16,749 nt of DNA, taken from NCBI GenBank assembly GCA_017883125.1, contig JADGOD010000202.1:1-16749 (forward strand), in the 5' to 3' direction. Below the pieces are notes generated by a model. It did not search any database, was not told the origin of the DNA, and saw only the letters and a list, made by a program, of their open reading frames with translations. Origin of the DNA: Acidimicrobiales bacterium. Its GTDB lineage: Bacteria > Actinomycetota > Acidimicrobiia > Acidimicrobiales > RAAP-2. Below, one piece after another: positions 1-7,481 of the stretch. Position 1 is the stretch's first letter. Each line of letters begins with the position of its first letter. A program made the position numbers and the translations under genes.

Positions 1-1342
1 CGAAGAGCTCTTGACCGGGTGGGGAAACACGGCGCCGTCGCGCGCCACGGTGACCAGGCCTCGCACCGCCTCCGAGGTCGCCGAGGAGCTCTCGAGCGCC
101 TCGGGCCCACTCATCGCCCGGGGGCTGGGTCGCAGCTATGGGGACGCCGCCCAGTGCGCCGGTGGCACGGTGGTCTCGAACCGCCGGCTCTGGCACCTCT
201 CCCCGATCGACCCCTCGACGGGCCTCGTCACGGCAGGGGCTGGGGTCAGCATCGACGAGCTGCTCGCCGTGGCGATCCCGGCCGGCTTCTTCGTCCCCGT
301 CACCCCGGGAACCCGCCAGGTCACGATCGGCGGGGCCATCGCCGCCGACATCCACGGGAAGAACCACCACGTCGACGGCAGCTTCATGAACCACGTCGTC
401 TCGATGACGATGGCCACCCCATCCGGCGCGGTCACGGTCTCGCCCACCTCGGACCCGGCGCTGTTCTGGGCCACCGCCGGCGGGATGGGGTTGACCGGGA
501 TCGTCACCGAGGCCACCATCCGGATGCTCCCCATCGAGACGGGCTACGTCACCGTCGACACCGAGCGCTTCGGCGATCTCGACTCGATCATGGATGCCAT
601 GGCCACCGGTGATGCGGACTACCGCTACTCGGTCGCCTGGGTGGACTGCATGACGAGCGGCCCGCGGATGGGCCGGGGCGTCCTGACCCGGGGCGACCAC
701 GCCCCCCTCTCGAGCCTCGAGGCGAAGCAGGCGCGCGCTCCGCTCGCGCCACCCACGAGCCCGAAGCTCTCGATCCCCTTCACCCCGCCGTCGGGTCTCC
801 TCAACAAGCTGTCCATCAGCGCCTTCAACGAGCTGTGGTTCCGCAAGGCGCCGGCGAAGCGGGACGGGGAGCTCCAGAGCCTGGGCACGTTCTTCCATCC
901 CCTCGACGGCGTGGCGCGCTGGAACCGCCTCCACGGCCACCGTGGCTTCCTCCAGTACCAGTTCGCCGTCCCCGATGCTCACGGCGAGATCGTCCGCAGG
1001 GCCATCGAGGTGCTCTCCTCGGCCTCGATCCCGTCGTTCCTGGCGGTGCTCAAGAGGTTCGGCCCCGGCGACCCCGGGCCGCTCTCGTTCCCCATCGAGG
1101 GCTGGACGCTCGCCCTCGACATCCCGCTCGGGCCCTCGCAGCTCTCCGACATCCTCGACCAGCTCGACGTGATGGTGGCCGATGCCGGGGGGCGGCTCTA
1201 CCTCGCCAAGGACAGCCGGGTCTCCCCGGAGCTCCTGAAGGTCATGTACCCGAACCTCGGCGCCCTGCGTGAGGTCCGAGACCGAGTCGACCCCCACCGG
1301 GTGCTCGCCTCGGACCTCTCCCGCCGACTCGAGCTCAACTAG
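1..1342 (+). CDS. dprE1: Decaprenylphosphoryl-beta-D-ribose 2'-oxidase DprE1, 5' end truncated by window
   Basis: FAD-dependent oxidase that converts decaprenyl-phospho-ribose to the 2-keto intermediate, the first half of the epimerisation giving decaprenyl-phospho-arabinose for envelope arabinans. The family is membrane-associated or periplasmic. The visible protein aligns end to end from memory with M. tuberculosis DprE1: LTGWGRTAPS-like start, IARGLGRSYGD FAD-binding segment, PGTRQVTIGG, DIHGKNHH (His/Lys of the FAD site, residues 113-120 counted from the TTG at 11), FLQYQF, LYLAKDSR (active-site Lys400) and the C-terminal ASDLSRRLEL. The frame stays open to base 2 upstream of the TTG, and mycobacterial DprE1 has about 15 more N-terminal residues, so the true start probably lies outside the window. 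Oddity: the segment GWTLALDIP has Ala368 (codon 1112-1114) where M. tuberculosis has Cys387, the covalent target of benzothiazinones; Phe295 also replaces Tyr314. dprE2 follows after 31 bp, so the two are probably co-transcribed. Identification is very secure; the substrate is inferred from the family. Confidence 0.95.
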   Translation, partial: EELLTGWGNTAPSRATVTRPRTASEVAEELSSASGPLIARGLGRSYGDAAQCAGGTVVSNRRLWHLSPIDPSTGLVTAGAGVSIDELLAVAIPAGFFVPVTPGTRQVTIGGAIAADIHGKNHHVDGSFMNHVVSMTMATPSGAVTVSPTSDPALFWATAGGMGLTGIVTEATIRMLPIETGYVTVDTERFGDLDSIMDAMATGDADYRYSVAWVDCMTSGPRMGRGVLTRGDHAPLSSLEAKQARAPLAPPTSPKLSIPFTPPSGLLNKLSISAFNELWFRKAPAKRDGELQSLGTFFHPLDGVARWNRLHGHRGFLQYQFAVPDAHGEIVRRAIEVLSSASIPSFLAVLKRFGPGDPGPLSFPIEGWTLALDIPLGPSQLSDILDQLDVMVADAGGRLYLAKDSRVSPELLKVMYPNLGALREVRDRVDPHRVLASDLSRRLELN

Positions 1343-1360
1343 CCCATTCTCAAGAATCCA

Positions 1361-1366
1361 AGGAGG
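1361..1366 (+). promoter_or_regulatory. Shine-Dalgarno of dprE2
   Basis: A perfect AGGAGG lies 7 nt before the GTG at 1374 in the dprE1-dprE2 gap. It fixes the dprE2 start and excludes the longer same-frame reading that begins inside dprE1. Confidence 0.85.
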
Positions 1367-1373
1367 AACCACC

Positions 1374-2138
1374 GTGCGTGATGCGTTCGGAAATCCACAG
1401 AGCGTGCTCGTTCTCGGCGGCACGTCAGACATCGCACTGGCGGTGACCCGCCGGCTCGTCGATGCCCGCGCATCGACCATCGTCCTGGCTGGACGTGACG
1501 ACGCCGCGCTCACCCGCTCGGCCGACGAGCTGCGAGCCCACGGCGCCACCAAGGTCGAGACCATCATCTTCGACGCCTCTTCACCGAAGAGCGCCGCGGC
1601 GACCATTGAGGAGAGCTTCGAGGCAGCAGGGGGCTCCATCGACCTCGTCCTCGTGGCCGTCGGCCTCCTGGGCGACCAGACCGAGCTCGACAACGACGCC
1701 GCCGGCACCGCCAACCTCTTCGAGGTCAACCTCACGTGGCCGGCCGCCGCCCTCGCCGCCCTCCGGGGCAAGCTCGTCGCCCAGGGGACGGGCCACGTCG
1801 CCGTCTTCTCCTCGGTCGCCGGCGTGCGAATCCGCCGCGCCAACTTCACCTACGGGGCCACCAAGGCCGGTCTCGACGCGTTCACGATCGGCTTCGCCGA
1901 ATCGGTACGCTCCCAGGGCATCAAGGTCCAGGTCATCCGCCCTGGGTTCGTGCGGACCAAGATGACCGAGGGGTTGAGCGAAGCTCCGTTCACCACCGAC
2001 ATCGACACTGCCGCCGACACGATCGTCAAGGGGCTCAGCTCCTCATCCGCCGTGATCTGGTCGCCGCCCGCCCTTCAGGCGGTGTACCTCATCCTCCGCC
2101 ACCTCCCGGCGGTGGTGTGGCGACGCCTTCCCGGCTGA
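1374..2138 (+). CDS. dprE2: Decaprenylphospho-beta-D-erythro-pentofuranosid-2-ulose 2-reductase DprE2 (SDR)
   Basis: NAD(P)H-dependent short-chain dehydrogenase that reduces the 2-keto product of DprE1 to decaprenyl-phospho-arabinose, the arabinose donor for cell-wall polymers. From the GTG at 1374 it is 254 aa, the length I recall for M. tuberculosis DprE2, and it shares the opening pattern D-A-x-GNPQxVLxLGGTS. Nucleotide-binding motif LGGTSDIA is at residues 14-21; the last glycine of the usual TGxxxGIG pattern is Ala here. EVN is at 117-119, catalytic Ser147 in FSSVAG, and Tyr160-x3-Lys164 in YGATK. RRANFTYGATKAGLDAF and the C-terminal LRHLP...RRLP are DprE2-like rather than generic SDR. 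It lies 31 bp behind dprE1 with a strong ribosome site, consistent with one transcript and a joint epimerase. The start inside dprE1 was rejected because those residues are dprE1 read out of frame. Confidence 0.93.
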   Translation: MRDAFGNPQSVLVLGGTSDIALAVTRRLVDARASTIVLAGRDDAALTRSADELRAHGATKVETIIFDASSPKSAAATIEESFEAAGGSIDLVLVAVGLLGDQTELDNDAAGTANLFEVNLTWPAAALAALRGKLVAQGTGHVAVFSSVAGVRIRRANFTYGATKAGLDAFTIGFAESVRSQGIKVQVIRPGFVRTKMTEGLSEAPFTTDIDTAADTIVKGLSSSSAVIWSPPALQAVYLILRHLPAVVWRRLPG

Positions 2139-2164
2139 GCCTGCGCAGTACGCTCACCGGCCCG

Positions 2165-2180
2165 GGCTCTGTCCAGAGCC
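2165..2180. terminator. Possible bidirectional terminator hairpin between convergent genes
   Basis: GGCTCT-GTCC-AGAGCC forms a 6-bp stem with a 4-nt loop in the 57-bp gap between the convergent dprE2 and glycosidase genes. There is no T-tract on either side, so it would be an atypical terminator. Position is the main support. Confidence 0.35.
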
Positions 2181-2195
2181 TGCTGCGGTGACCGC

Positions 2196-3527
2196 TCAGC
2201 CCTTCGACGTCGAGCGCGTCGTCGTGGCGTGCGGAGAGGTGGTGGTCGTCATCGTGCCGTTGGTGGGATAGCGCGCCGAGGTCGTGAAGAAGTCCCGCGT
2301 CCACCAGTTCGCGAAGTAGCGCGCCGGCCCCTGGCTTCCGCCGGCCATGTTCGGCAGGACCGGCTTGCCGTTGGCCGGTGATGCCGCCTGGTCGACCGGC
2401 GGCGAGTACGTCGAGTACTGGACCCAGTCGGCGTTGATGTCGAGCTCCATCGCCCTGACGGCGCCGGCGCGTACCAGGAGGTCTGCCAGATTAGTGATCG
2501 AGAGCGCCGGTCCGCCGACGTAGACGATCGCCCCGTTGGCCGTGACCCCCATGCCGGAGCGCCACACCAGCGCCGAGCCCCCGAGGGTCGCTCCCCACCT
2601 CGAGTTGTCCGCGCTGTTAAGCCCTGGCGCCGGCTTGGAGCCATAGACGACGAGATCCAGGTTCTGACGGACTGCCACCACGTTGTCGCTCATCGAGACG
2701 TCTGAGCCCCAGGCTCCGATGTCCATCGTCCCGTCCCTGTAGATCGCCGCACTGGCCGCACCGGTTCGAAGAGGGACCACGACCCTGTTGTCGGTGTAGT
2801 AGCCGCCCTGGGCATCACCCATCCGGAAGCCGGCGTTGAACGCGGTGACCAGCGTCATCGCTCCGATCAAGTTGATCGGGGCGGTCTTGGCGTACGGCCC
2901 GCCACCAGGTATCTGGCTTCCCGAGTAGAGCGAGAAGGAGATCAGCTTCGGGTCCATCCACACGATGCCGGAGACGTAGCTGGTGTGGATGGCGTCTGGC
3001 CGCACGGAGGTCTCGTAGATCGCCGAGCAGCCGGCGGAGAGTCGGGCCGCCGGCACCCAGACGCCCTCGCCGGGCAGGGCGGGCGTCGCTGGCGAGACGA
3101 CGGTGGCCGGAGCGGGCAGGGCACCGGGGCACGTCGAGGGGATCGTCGTCGACGAGCCGGAGCGTCCCTTGAAGGCGTTTGCCGGAGGCTTGCCGCCCTT
3201 GGTCGGCGGGTTGAGGGCGTACCACTCCTTCTCCAGCCAGTTCACTGCGCTCCCCAGGTGGTGCTGACGTCCCCACTCGGCGAAGCGGGCCGAGTAGGAC
3301 ACCCCGTACGAGGGGTTGGTCAGGGCGCTGATGAGGGAGATCGAGAGCCAGACGAAGAAGATGAGGAAGACCCCGACGGCGGCTGCGATGATCCGACGAC
3401 GGCGATAGACCTTGGCGGAGCGGTGGTTCCCGCGCCCCGAGCCAGTCAACCACCCGCCCATCGATGGGCCGCGGCGACGCCCGCGGGCGCGCGGGGAACC
3501 TGGGCGAGGCTCATGGGGAGAGGTCAT
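2196..3527 (-). CDS. Membrane-anchored phosphodiester glycosidase (NAGPA/DUF2233-like) domain protein
   Basis: A 443-aa protein with a basic N-terminal cytoplasmic stretch (residues 1-45), one hydrophobic segment at about 46-69 (IIAAAVGVFLIFFVW...), then an extracytoplasmic region, suggesting a type II membrane anchor. A linker rich in Pro, Ser and Thr is followed by a domain at about 180-415 resembling the phosphodiester glycosidase (NAGPA) family: FNAGF at 230-234, GGYYTDNR at 241-248, NGAIVYVGG at 331-339 and ELDIN at 361-365, the place of the family's LDGG-type motif. The tail is Thr/Ser-rich (425-443). The family hydrolyses sugar-phosphodiester bonds in lysosomal uncovering enzyme and occurs widely in bacteria, where substrates are mostly unknown. 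ATG at 3527 has GAGG about 5 nt upstream. It lies 58 bp behind pcrA and converges with dprE1-dprE2. A role in envelope polymer trimming is only an inference from location and neighbours. Confidence 0.8.
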   Translation of the reverse strand: MTSPHEPRPGSPRARGRRRGPSMGGWLTGSGRGNHRSAKVYRRRRIIAAAVGVFLIFFVWLSISLISALTNPSYGVSYSARFAEWGRQHHLGSAVNWLEKEWYALNPPTKGGKPPANAFKGRSGSSTTIPSTCPGALPAPATVVSPATPALPGEGVWVPAARLSAGCSAIYETSVRPDAIHTSYVSGIVWMDPKLISFSLYSGSQIPGGGPYAKTAPINLIGAMTLVTAFNAGFRMGDAQGGYYTDNRVVVPLRTGAASAAIYRDGTMDIGAWGSDVSMSDNVVAVRQNLDLVVYGSKPAPGLNSADNSRWGATLGGSALVWRSGMGVTANGAIVYVGGPALSITNLADLLVRAGAVRAMELDINADWVQYSTYSPPVDQAASPANGKPVLPNMAGGSQGPARYFANWWTRDFFTTSARYPTNGTMTTTTSPHATTTRSTSKG

Positions 3528-3543
3528 AAGTCCTCTATTCTTC

Positions 3544-3561
3544 CACCTGGCCCGTCAGGTG
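3544..3561. other. Short inverted repeat between pcrA and the glycosidase gene
   Basis: CACCTG-GCCCGT-CAGGTG gives a 6-bp stem with a 6-nt loop in the 58-bp gap after the pcrA stop. It could be a weak terminator, an operator or chance; it lacks a T-tract. I see no convincing -10/-35 pair in this gap. Confidence 0.25.
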
Positions 3562-3585
3562 TGTACGACACGCAATGAGGATCTC

Positions 3586-5934
3586 TCAGGGTTTCGTGAG
3601 AGGCGCCATCGAGAGCATCAACGTCTTCGATCCCACCGAGGCGAACCGAACGGTGGCCGTGGCCCGGTCGCCCTCGCCCTTGACCGAGAGGACTCGTCCC
3701 TCTCCCCAGCGTTCATGGACCACGGTGTCACCGGCAACCAAGCCAAGGAGGTGAGCATCGCTCGAGGCCGGGGCCTGGCTGGCTGCCGGCGTCCCACGAC
3801 CGAAGACTTGTCCCTCGTCGTCCTCGGTGCGCGAGCGCGCCCGGGGCAGCTCCCATGGGGTCTCCGCACTCCGGGACCCGCCGGTCCAGGTCTCATCGTT
3901 GCGGCGCCGTGGCGCTGCAACGAGACCGACGTCGGTCACCAGATCCGAAGGGACCTCGCTCAGGAACCGACTCGGGATGTTGTGACTCGTCCTGCCCCAG
4001 AGGCTCCGGACCCACGCATGGGTCATCGAGAGGTGCTCGCGCGCTCGTGTGATCCCGACGTAGGCGAGCCGCCGCTCCTCTTCGAGCTCTTCGGGATCGT
4101 CGAAGGAGCTGAAGTGAGGGAAGATCCCGTCCTCAAGGCCGATCATGAAGACCGCCGGGTACTCGAGGCCCTTGGCGGTATGAAGCGTCATCAGCGAGAC
4201 GCGCTCGGCGCCCTCTTCGAGATCGTCTGCCGCCGCGACCAGTGCCACCGTCGCGAGGAACTCCTCGAGGGACTCGTACTGCGCGGCGGCGCCGACGAGC
4301 TCGCCCAGGTTCTCGAGCCGACCCTGGGACTCGTGGGTCTGCTCGGCCTCGAGTTCGGCGCGGAGTCCCGACGCATCTAGGACGCGGTCGACGAGCTCGC
4401 CGGTCCCCACCACCTCGGTCTCCTGGCGCAGACGGGTGAGGAGCTCGTCGAGCTCCTTTGCCCCCTTCAGCGCCTTTCCCGAGATCGTCGCCTCGAGCTC
4501 GACGGAGCCGAAGGTCTCGGAGAACGACATCCCCGTCCGGGCGGAGAGCTGGCCGATCTTCGTCACCGAGGTCATCCCGATCCCCCGCTTGGGAGTGTTG
4601 ACGATCCGTCGTGCCGACACCTCGTCGGCGGGATTGGCGACCACCCGGAGGTAGGCCATGGCGTCCTTGATCTCCTTGCGATCGTAGAAGCGCGTGCCAC
4701 CGATCACCTTGTAGGGGATGTGAGCATTCGCAAGCTCGAGCTCGATGACGCGGCTCTGGGCGTTGGTCCGATAGAAGACGGCGATGCCACCGAGACCGAT
4801 CCCGTCCTGGCTCTGGTGGCGGCGGATCTCGGTGGCCACCCACCGGGCCTCGTCGTACTCGTCCTCCGCTCGGTAGCGCTTGATATTCGAGCCCTTCCGA
4901 TCCTCGTCGTTGGGACGCAACCGCTTGTCCATCCGGCCGGTGTTGTTGGCGATCACCGCGTTGGCCGCGTTGAGGATCACCTCGGTCGAGCGGAAGTTCT
5001 GATCGAGCACGACGGTCGTCGCATCGGGGAAGGTCTTCTCGAAGTCGAGGATGTTGCGGATGTCGGCCGAGCGGAATCGATAGATCGACTGATCGGAGTC
5101 ACCCACGACACAGACGTTGCGGCGTGCTGCGCCGAGGAGGAGGACGAGCTCGTTCTGAGCCCGGTTGGTGTCCTGGTACTCGTCGACAAGGACGTGGCTG
5201 AACCGCTCCTGGTAGGCGGCGAGGACGTCGTGGTGCTGGCGCAGGAGCTCGACCGTCTGCATGAGCAGATCGTCGAAGTCCATGGCGTTGGCCGCCTTGA
5301 GGCGTGCCTGGTATCGCTGGTAGACGGCGATCTTCTGCGGTCCGTAGAGATCATGGTTCGAGATCTGCTCTTCGAACGACGACGGGGTGAGCAGCTCGGA
5401 CTTGGCACTCGAGATCACGCTGGCCACGCTGCGGACGGGCATCTTCTTCGTGTCAATGTTGAGATCACCCATCACCAGCTCGAAGAGCCGCTTCGAGTCG
5501 CTGTCGTCATAGACGGTGAAGCTCGACGTGTAGCCGAGTCGCTCTGCCGAAGCGCGCAGCATCCGCATGCATGCCGAGTGGAACGTCGAGACCCACATCG
5601 AGCGAGCCTGAGGGCCGACAAGATCAACGACGCGGCTGCGCATCTCATCGGCGGCCTTGTTGGTGAAGGTAATGGCGAGGATCTCGTGCGGTCGGGCTTC
5701 GCCGGTAGCCAGCAGGTGGGCGATCCGTCGGGTCAGGACTCGCGTCTTGCCAGACCCGGCACCAGCCACGATCAGCAGTGGGCCACCCCTGTGGATGACG
5801 GCCTTGCGCTGATCGTCGGTCAGTCCTTCGATCAATGCGGCCTCATCAAGCCGCTTGGGCTCTCGAGGTGAGGTGAGTGTCTCGCCCAAGCCGGGCAGAT
5901 CGAAGGCCGCAGGCTGGGGGCCGCTCACTCCCAC
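3586..5934 (-). CDS. pcrA: ATP-dependent DNA helicase PcrA/UvrD (superfamily 1A)
   Basis: A 3'-5' DNA helicase of the UvrD/PcrA group, acting in excision repair, replication restart and removal of bound proteins. All SF1A motifs are in order (numbered from the GTG at 5934): Q motif LTDDQRKAV 38-46, Walker A AGAGSGKT 57-64, Ia TFTNKAADEM 89-98, II VDEYQDTN 250-257, III GDSDQSIYRFRSAD 278-291, IV LDQNFRST 310-317, V LMTLHTAKGLEYPAVF 581-596 and VI RLAYVGITRARE 622-633. The C-terminal portion after a disordered linker (about 675-730) has VVHERWGEGRVLSV...VRFASVGSKTL, the Tudor-like domain used by PcrA for RNA polymerase contact. Length 782 aa is normal. The start is ambiguous: GTG at 5934 overlaps guaA by 10 nt, while GTG at 5928 gives a 4-nt GTGA overlap like others in this window. 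Neither has a good ribosome site, so translation is probably coupled to guaA. UvrD1 versus PcrA naming cannot be settled here. Confidence 0.93.
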   Translation of the reverse strand: MGVSGPQPAAFDLPGLGETLTSPREPKRLDEAALIEGLTDDQRKAVIHRGGPLLIVAGAGSGKTRVLTRRIAHLLATGEARPHEILAITFTNKAADEMRSRVVDLVGPQARSMWVSTFHSACMRMLRASAERLGYTSSFTVYDDSDSKRLFELVMGDLNIDTKKMPVRSVASVISSAKSELLTPSSFEEQISNHDLYGPQKIAVYQRYQARLKAANAMDFDDLLMQTVELLRQHHDVLAAYQERFSHVLVDEYQDTNRAQNELVLLLGAARRNVCVVGDSDQSIYRFRSADIRNILDFEKTFPDATTVVLDQNFRSTEVILNAANAVIANNTGRMDKRLRPNDEDRKGSNIKRYRAEDEYDEARWVATEIRRHQSQDGIGLGGIAVFYRTNAQSRVIELELANAHIPYKVIGGTRFYDRKEIKDAMAYLRVVANPADEVSARRIVNTPKRGIGMTSVTKIGQLSARTGMSFSETFGSVELEATISGKALKGAKELDELLTRLRQETEVVGTGELVDRVLDASGLRAELEAEQTHESQGRLENLGELVGAAAQYESLEEFLATVALVAAADDLEEGAERVSLMTLHTAKGLEYPAVFMIGLEDGIFPHFSSFDDPEELEEERRLAYVGITRAREHLSMTHAWVRSLWGRTSHNIPSRFLSEVPSDLVTDVGLVAAPRRRNDETWTGGSRSAETPWELPRARSRTEDDEGQVFGRGTPAASQAPASSDAHLLGLVAGDTVVHERWGEGRVLSVKGEGDRATATVRFASVGSKTLMLSMAPLTKP

Positions 5935-7481
5935 TCGATGGTGCCGGGAGGCTTCGACGTCACGTCCAACGCCACCCGGTTCACCCCGTCGACCTCGTTG
6001 ATGAGGCGGTTGGCGATCGTCTCGATGAGATCGTAGGGAAGGCGGGCCCAGTCGGCCGTCATGGCGTCGTCGGAGGTCACCGCACGGATCACGATGGGAT
6101 ACGCGTAGGTCCGGGCATCACCCATCACCCCGACGGTCCTCACGGCGGGGAGCACGGCGAAGGACTGCCACAGCTCTCGGTAGAGGCCCGCCTTGCGGAT
6201 CTCGTCGACCACGACGGCATCGGCGTTCCGAAGGATCTCGGCACGCTCGCGCGTCACCTCTCCGACGATGCGCACGGCCAGCCCTGGTCCGGGGAACGGC
6301 TGGCGCCACACGAGGTTCTCGGGCAGACCGAGCTCCTCGCCCACGGCACGGACCTCGTCCTTGAAGAGCGCGCGCAGCGGCTCGCACAGATCGAAGTCGA
6401 GATCCTCGGGGAGGCCCCCCACGTTGTGGTGCGACTTGATGTTGGCGGCGTGACCGGAGCCGGACTCGATGACGTCTGGATAGAGCGTGCCCTGCACGAG
6501 GAAGCGGGGGCCTTCTGCTCCGGTGCCGGCACCGAGGTCGCGGGCCACCTCCTCGAAGATGCGGATGAACAGCTCGCCGATGATCTTCCGCTTGCGCTCG
6601 GGGTCGGTCACGCCGTCGAGCGCGTCGAAGAACCGGTCGGCAGCCTTGACGTGGATGAGGTCGACGTGGAACTGGTTCCGGAACGTCTCTTCGATCTGAT
6701 CGGCCTCGTTGGCCCTCATCAGCCCGGTGTCGACGAAGACGCAGACGAGCTGGTGGCCCACGGCCTTGTAGACCAGCGCAGCGGCCACGGCGGAGTCCAC
6801 GCCACCGCTCAGCGCGCAGAGGACCCGCTCAGATCCCACCTGCGCCTGGATCTTGGCCACCTCGGCCTCGATGATCGAGACATTGGTCCATGTGGGTGCC
6901 AAGCCCGCGAGGTCGTGGAGGAAGGTGGCGATCAGCTCCTGGCCGCGGTCGGTGTGCGCCACCTCAGGGTGGAACTGGACGCCGTAGCGGCGACGCTCGT
7001 CGTCGGCGAAGGCGGCGACCGGCGCCTCGGGTGTGGTTGCCAGTGCGATCGCTCCCTCAGGGGCAGCGGTGATCGAATCGCCATGGCTCATCCAGACCAC
7101 GGACTCTGTCGGCCACGCGTCGAGCAGGCGCGACGAGGTCGTCGCGCTCAACGTGGTCCTGCCGTACTCGCCCCGGCCGGTGGCGGTGACGGTTCCGTTC
7201 AGGTCACGAGCCATCAGCTGGGCGCCGTAACAGATCCCGAGCATCGGGATGCCGAGCTCGTAGATCGCCGGATCGATCCCCGGCGAGCGCTCCTCGTAGA
7301 CCGACTTCGGCCCGCCCGAGAGGATGATCGCCCCGGGACGACGCTCGGCGACCTCGGCCGCGGTGATCGTGTGAGGGACGATCTCTGAGTAGACGTGAGC
7401 CTCGCGCACACGACGGGCGATCAGCTGCGCGTACTGCGCTCCGAGGTCGACGACGAGGACGGTGGATTCAGAGGGACTCAA
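5925..7481 (-). CDS. guaA: GMP synthase (glutamine-hydrolysing)
   Basis: Converts XMP, ATP and glutamine to GMP, the last step of guanine nucleotide synthesis; cytoplasmic homodimer in the family. Numbered from the TTG at 7481 (518 aa; E. coli GuaA is 525): class I glutamine amidotransferase domain at about 7-195, with nucleophile Cys84 in GICYGAQLM and His171/Glu173 in GVQFHPEVAHT; ATP-pyrophosphatase P-loop SGGVDS at 225-230; dimerisation domain ending in the signature DVTSKPPGTIEWE. VLVVDLGAQYAQLIARR starts at residue 8, which leaves no room for an internal ATG or GTG start. TTG at 7481 overlaps the guaB3 stop as TTGA. The frame is open to 7592, but that extension is guaB3 read out of frame and low-complexity. 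Cotranscription with guaB3 joins the IMP-to-XMP and XMP-to-GMP steps. The start codon is the only uncertain part. Confidence 0.96.
   Translation of the reverse strand: MSPSESTVLVVDLGAQYAQLIARRVREAHVYSEIVPHTITAAEVAERRPGAIILSGGPKSVYEERSPGIDPAIYELGIPMLGICYGAQLMARDLNGTVTATGRGEYGRTTLSATTSSRLLDAWPTESVVWMSHGDSITAAPEGAIALATTPEAPVAAFADDERRRYGVQFHPEVAHTDRGQELIATFLHDLAGLAPTWTNVSIIEAEVAKIQAQVGSERVLCALSGGVDSAVAAALVYKAVGHQLVCVFVDTGLMRANEADQIEETFRNQFHVDLIHVKAADRFFDALDGVTDPERKRKIIGELFIRIFEEVARDLGAGTGAEGPRFLVQGTLYPDVIESGSGHAANIKSHHNVGGLPEDLDFDLCEPLRALFKDEVRAVGEELGLPENLVWRQPFPGPGLAVRIVGEVTRERAEILRNADAVVVDEIRKAGLYRELWQSFAVLPAVRTVGVMGDARTYAYPIVIRAVTSDDAMTADWARLPYDLIETIANRLINEVDGVNRVALDVTSKPPGTIEWE

Noticed and set aside
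1269..1373. Longer dprE2 reading starting inside dprE1
   Set aside because: The added residues are dprE1 out of frame, and a perfect AGGAGG precedes the GTG at 1374, which gives the expected 254-aa protein.
3412..4380. 322-codon + strand frame across the glycosidase start and pcrA end
   Set aside because: Covers the reverse of two supported genes and their gap; no recognisable protein.
4720..5871. 383-codon + strand frame antisense to pcrA
   Set aside because: Shadow of the helicase motifs; no family pattern and no ribosome site.
5877..7388. 503-codon + strand frame antisense to guaA
   Set aside because: Shadow of guaA; composition is biased (His, Asp, Val, Gly) with no motif.
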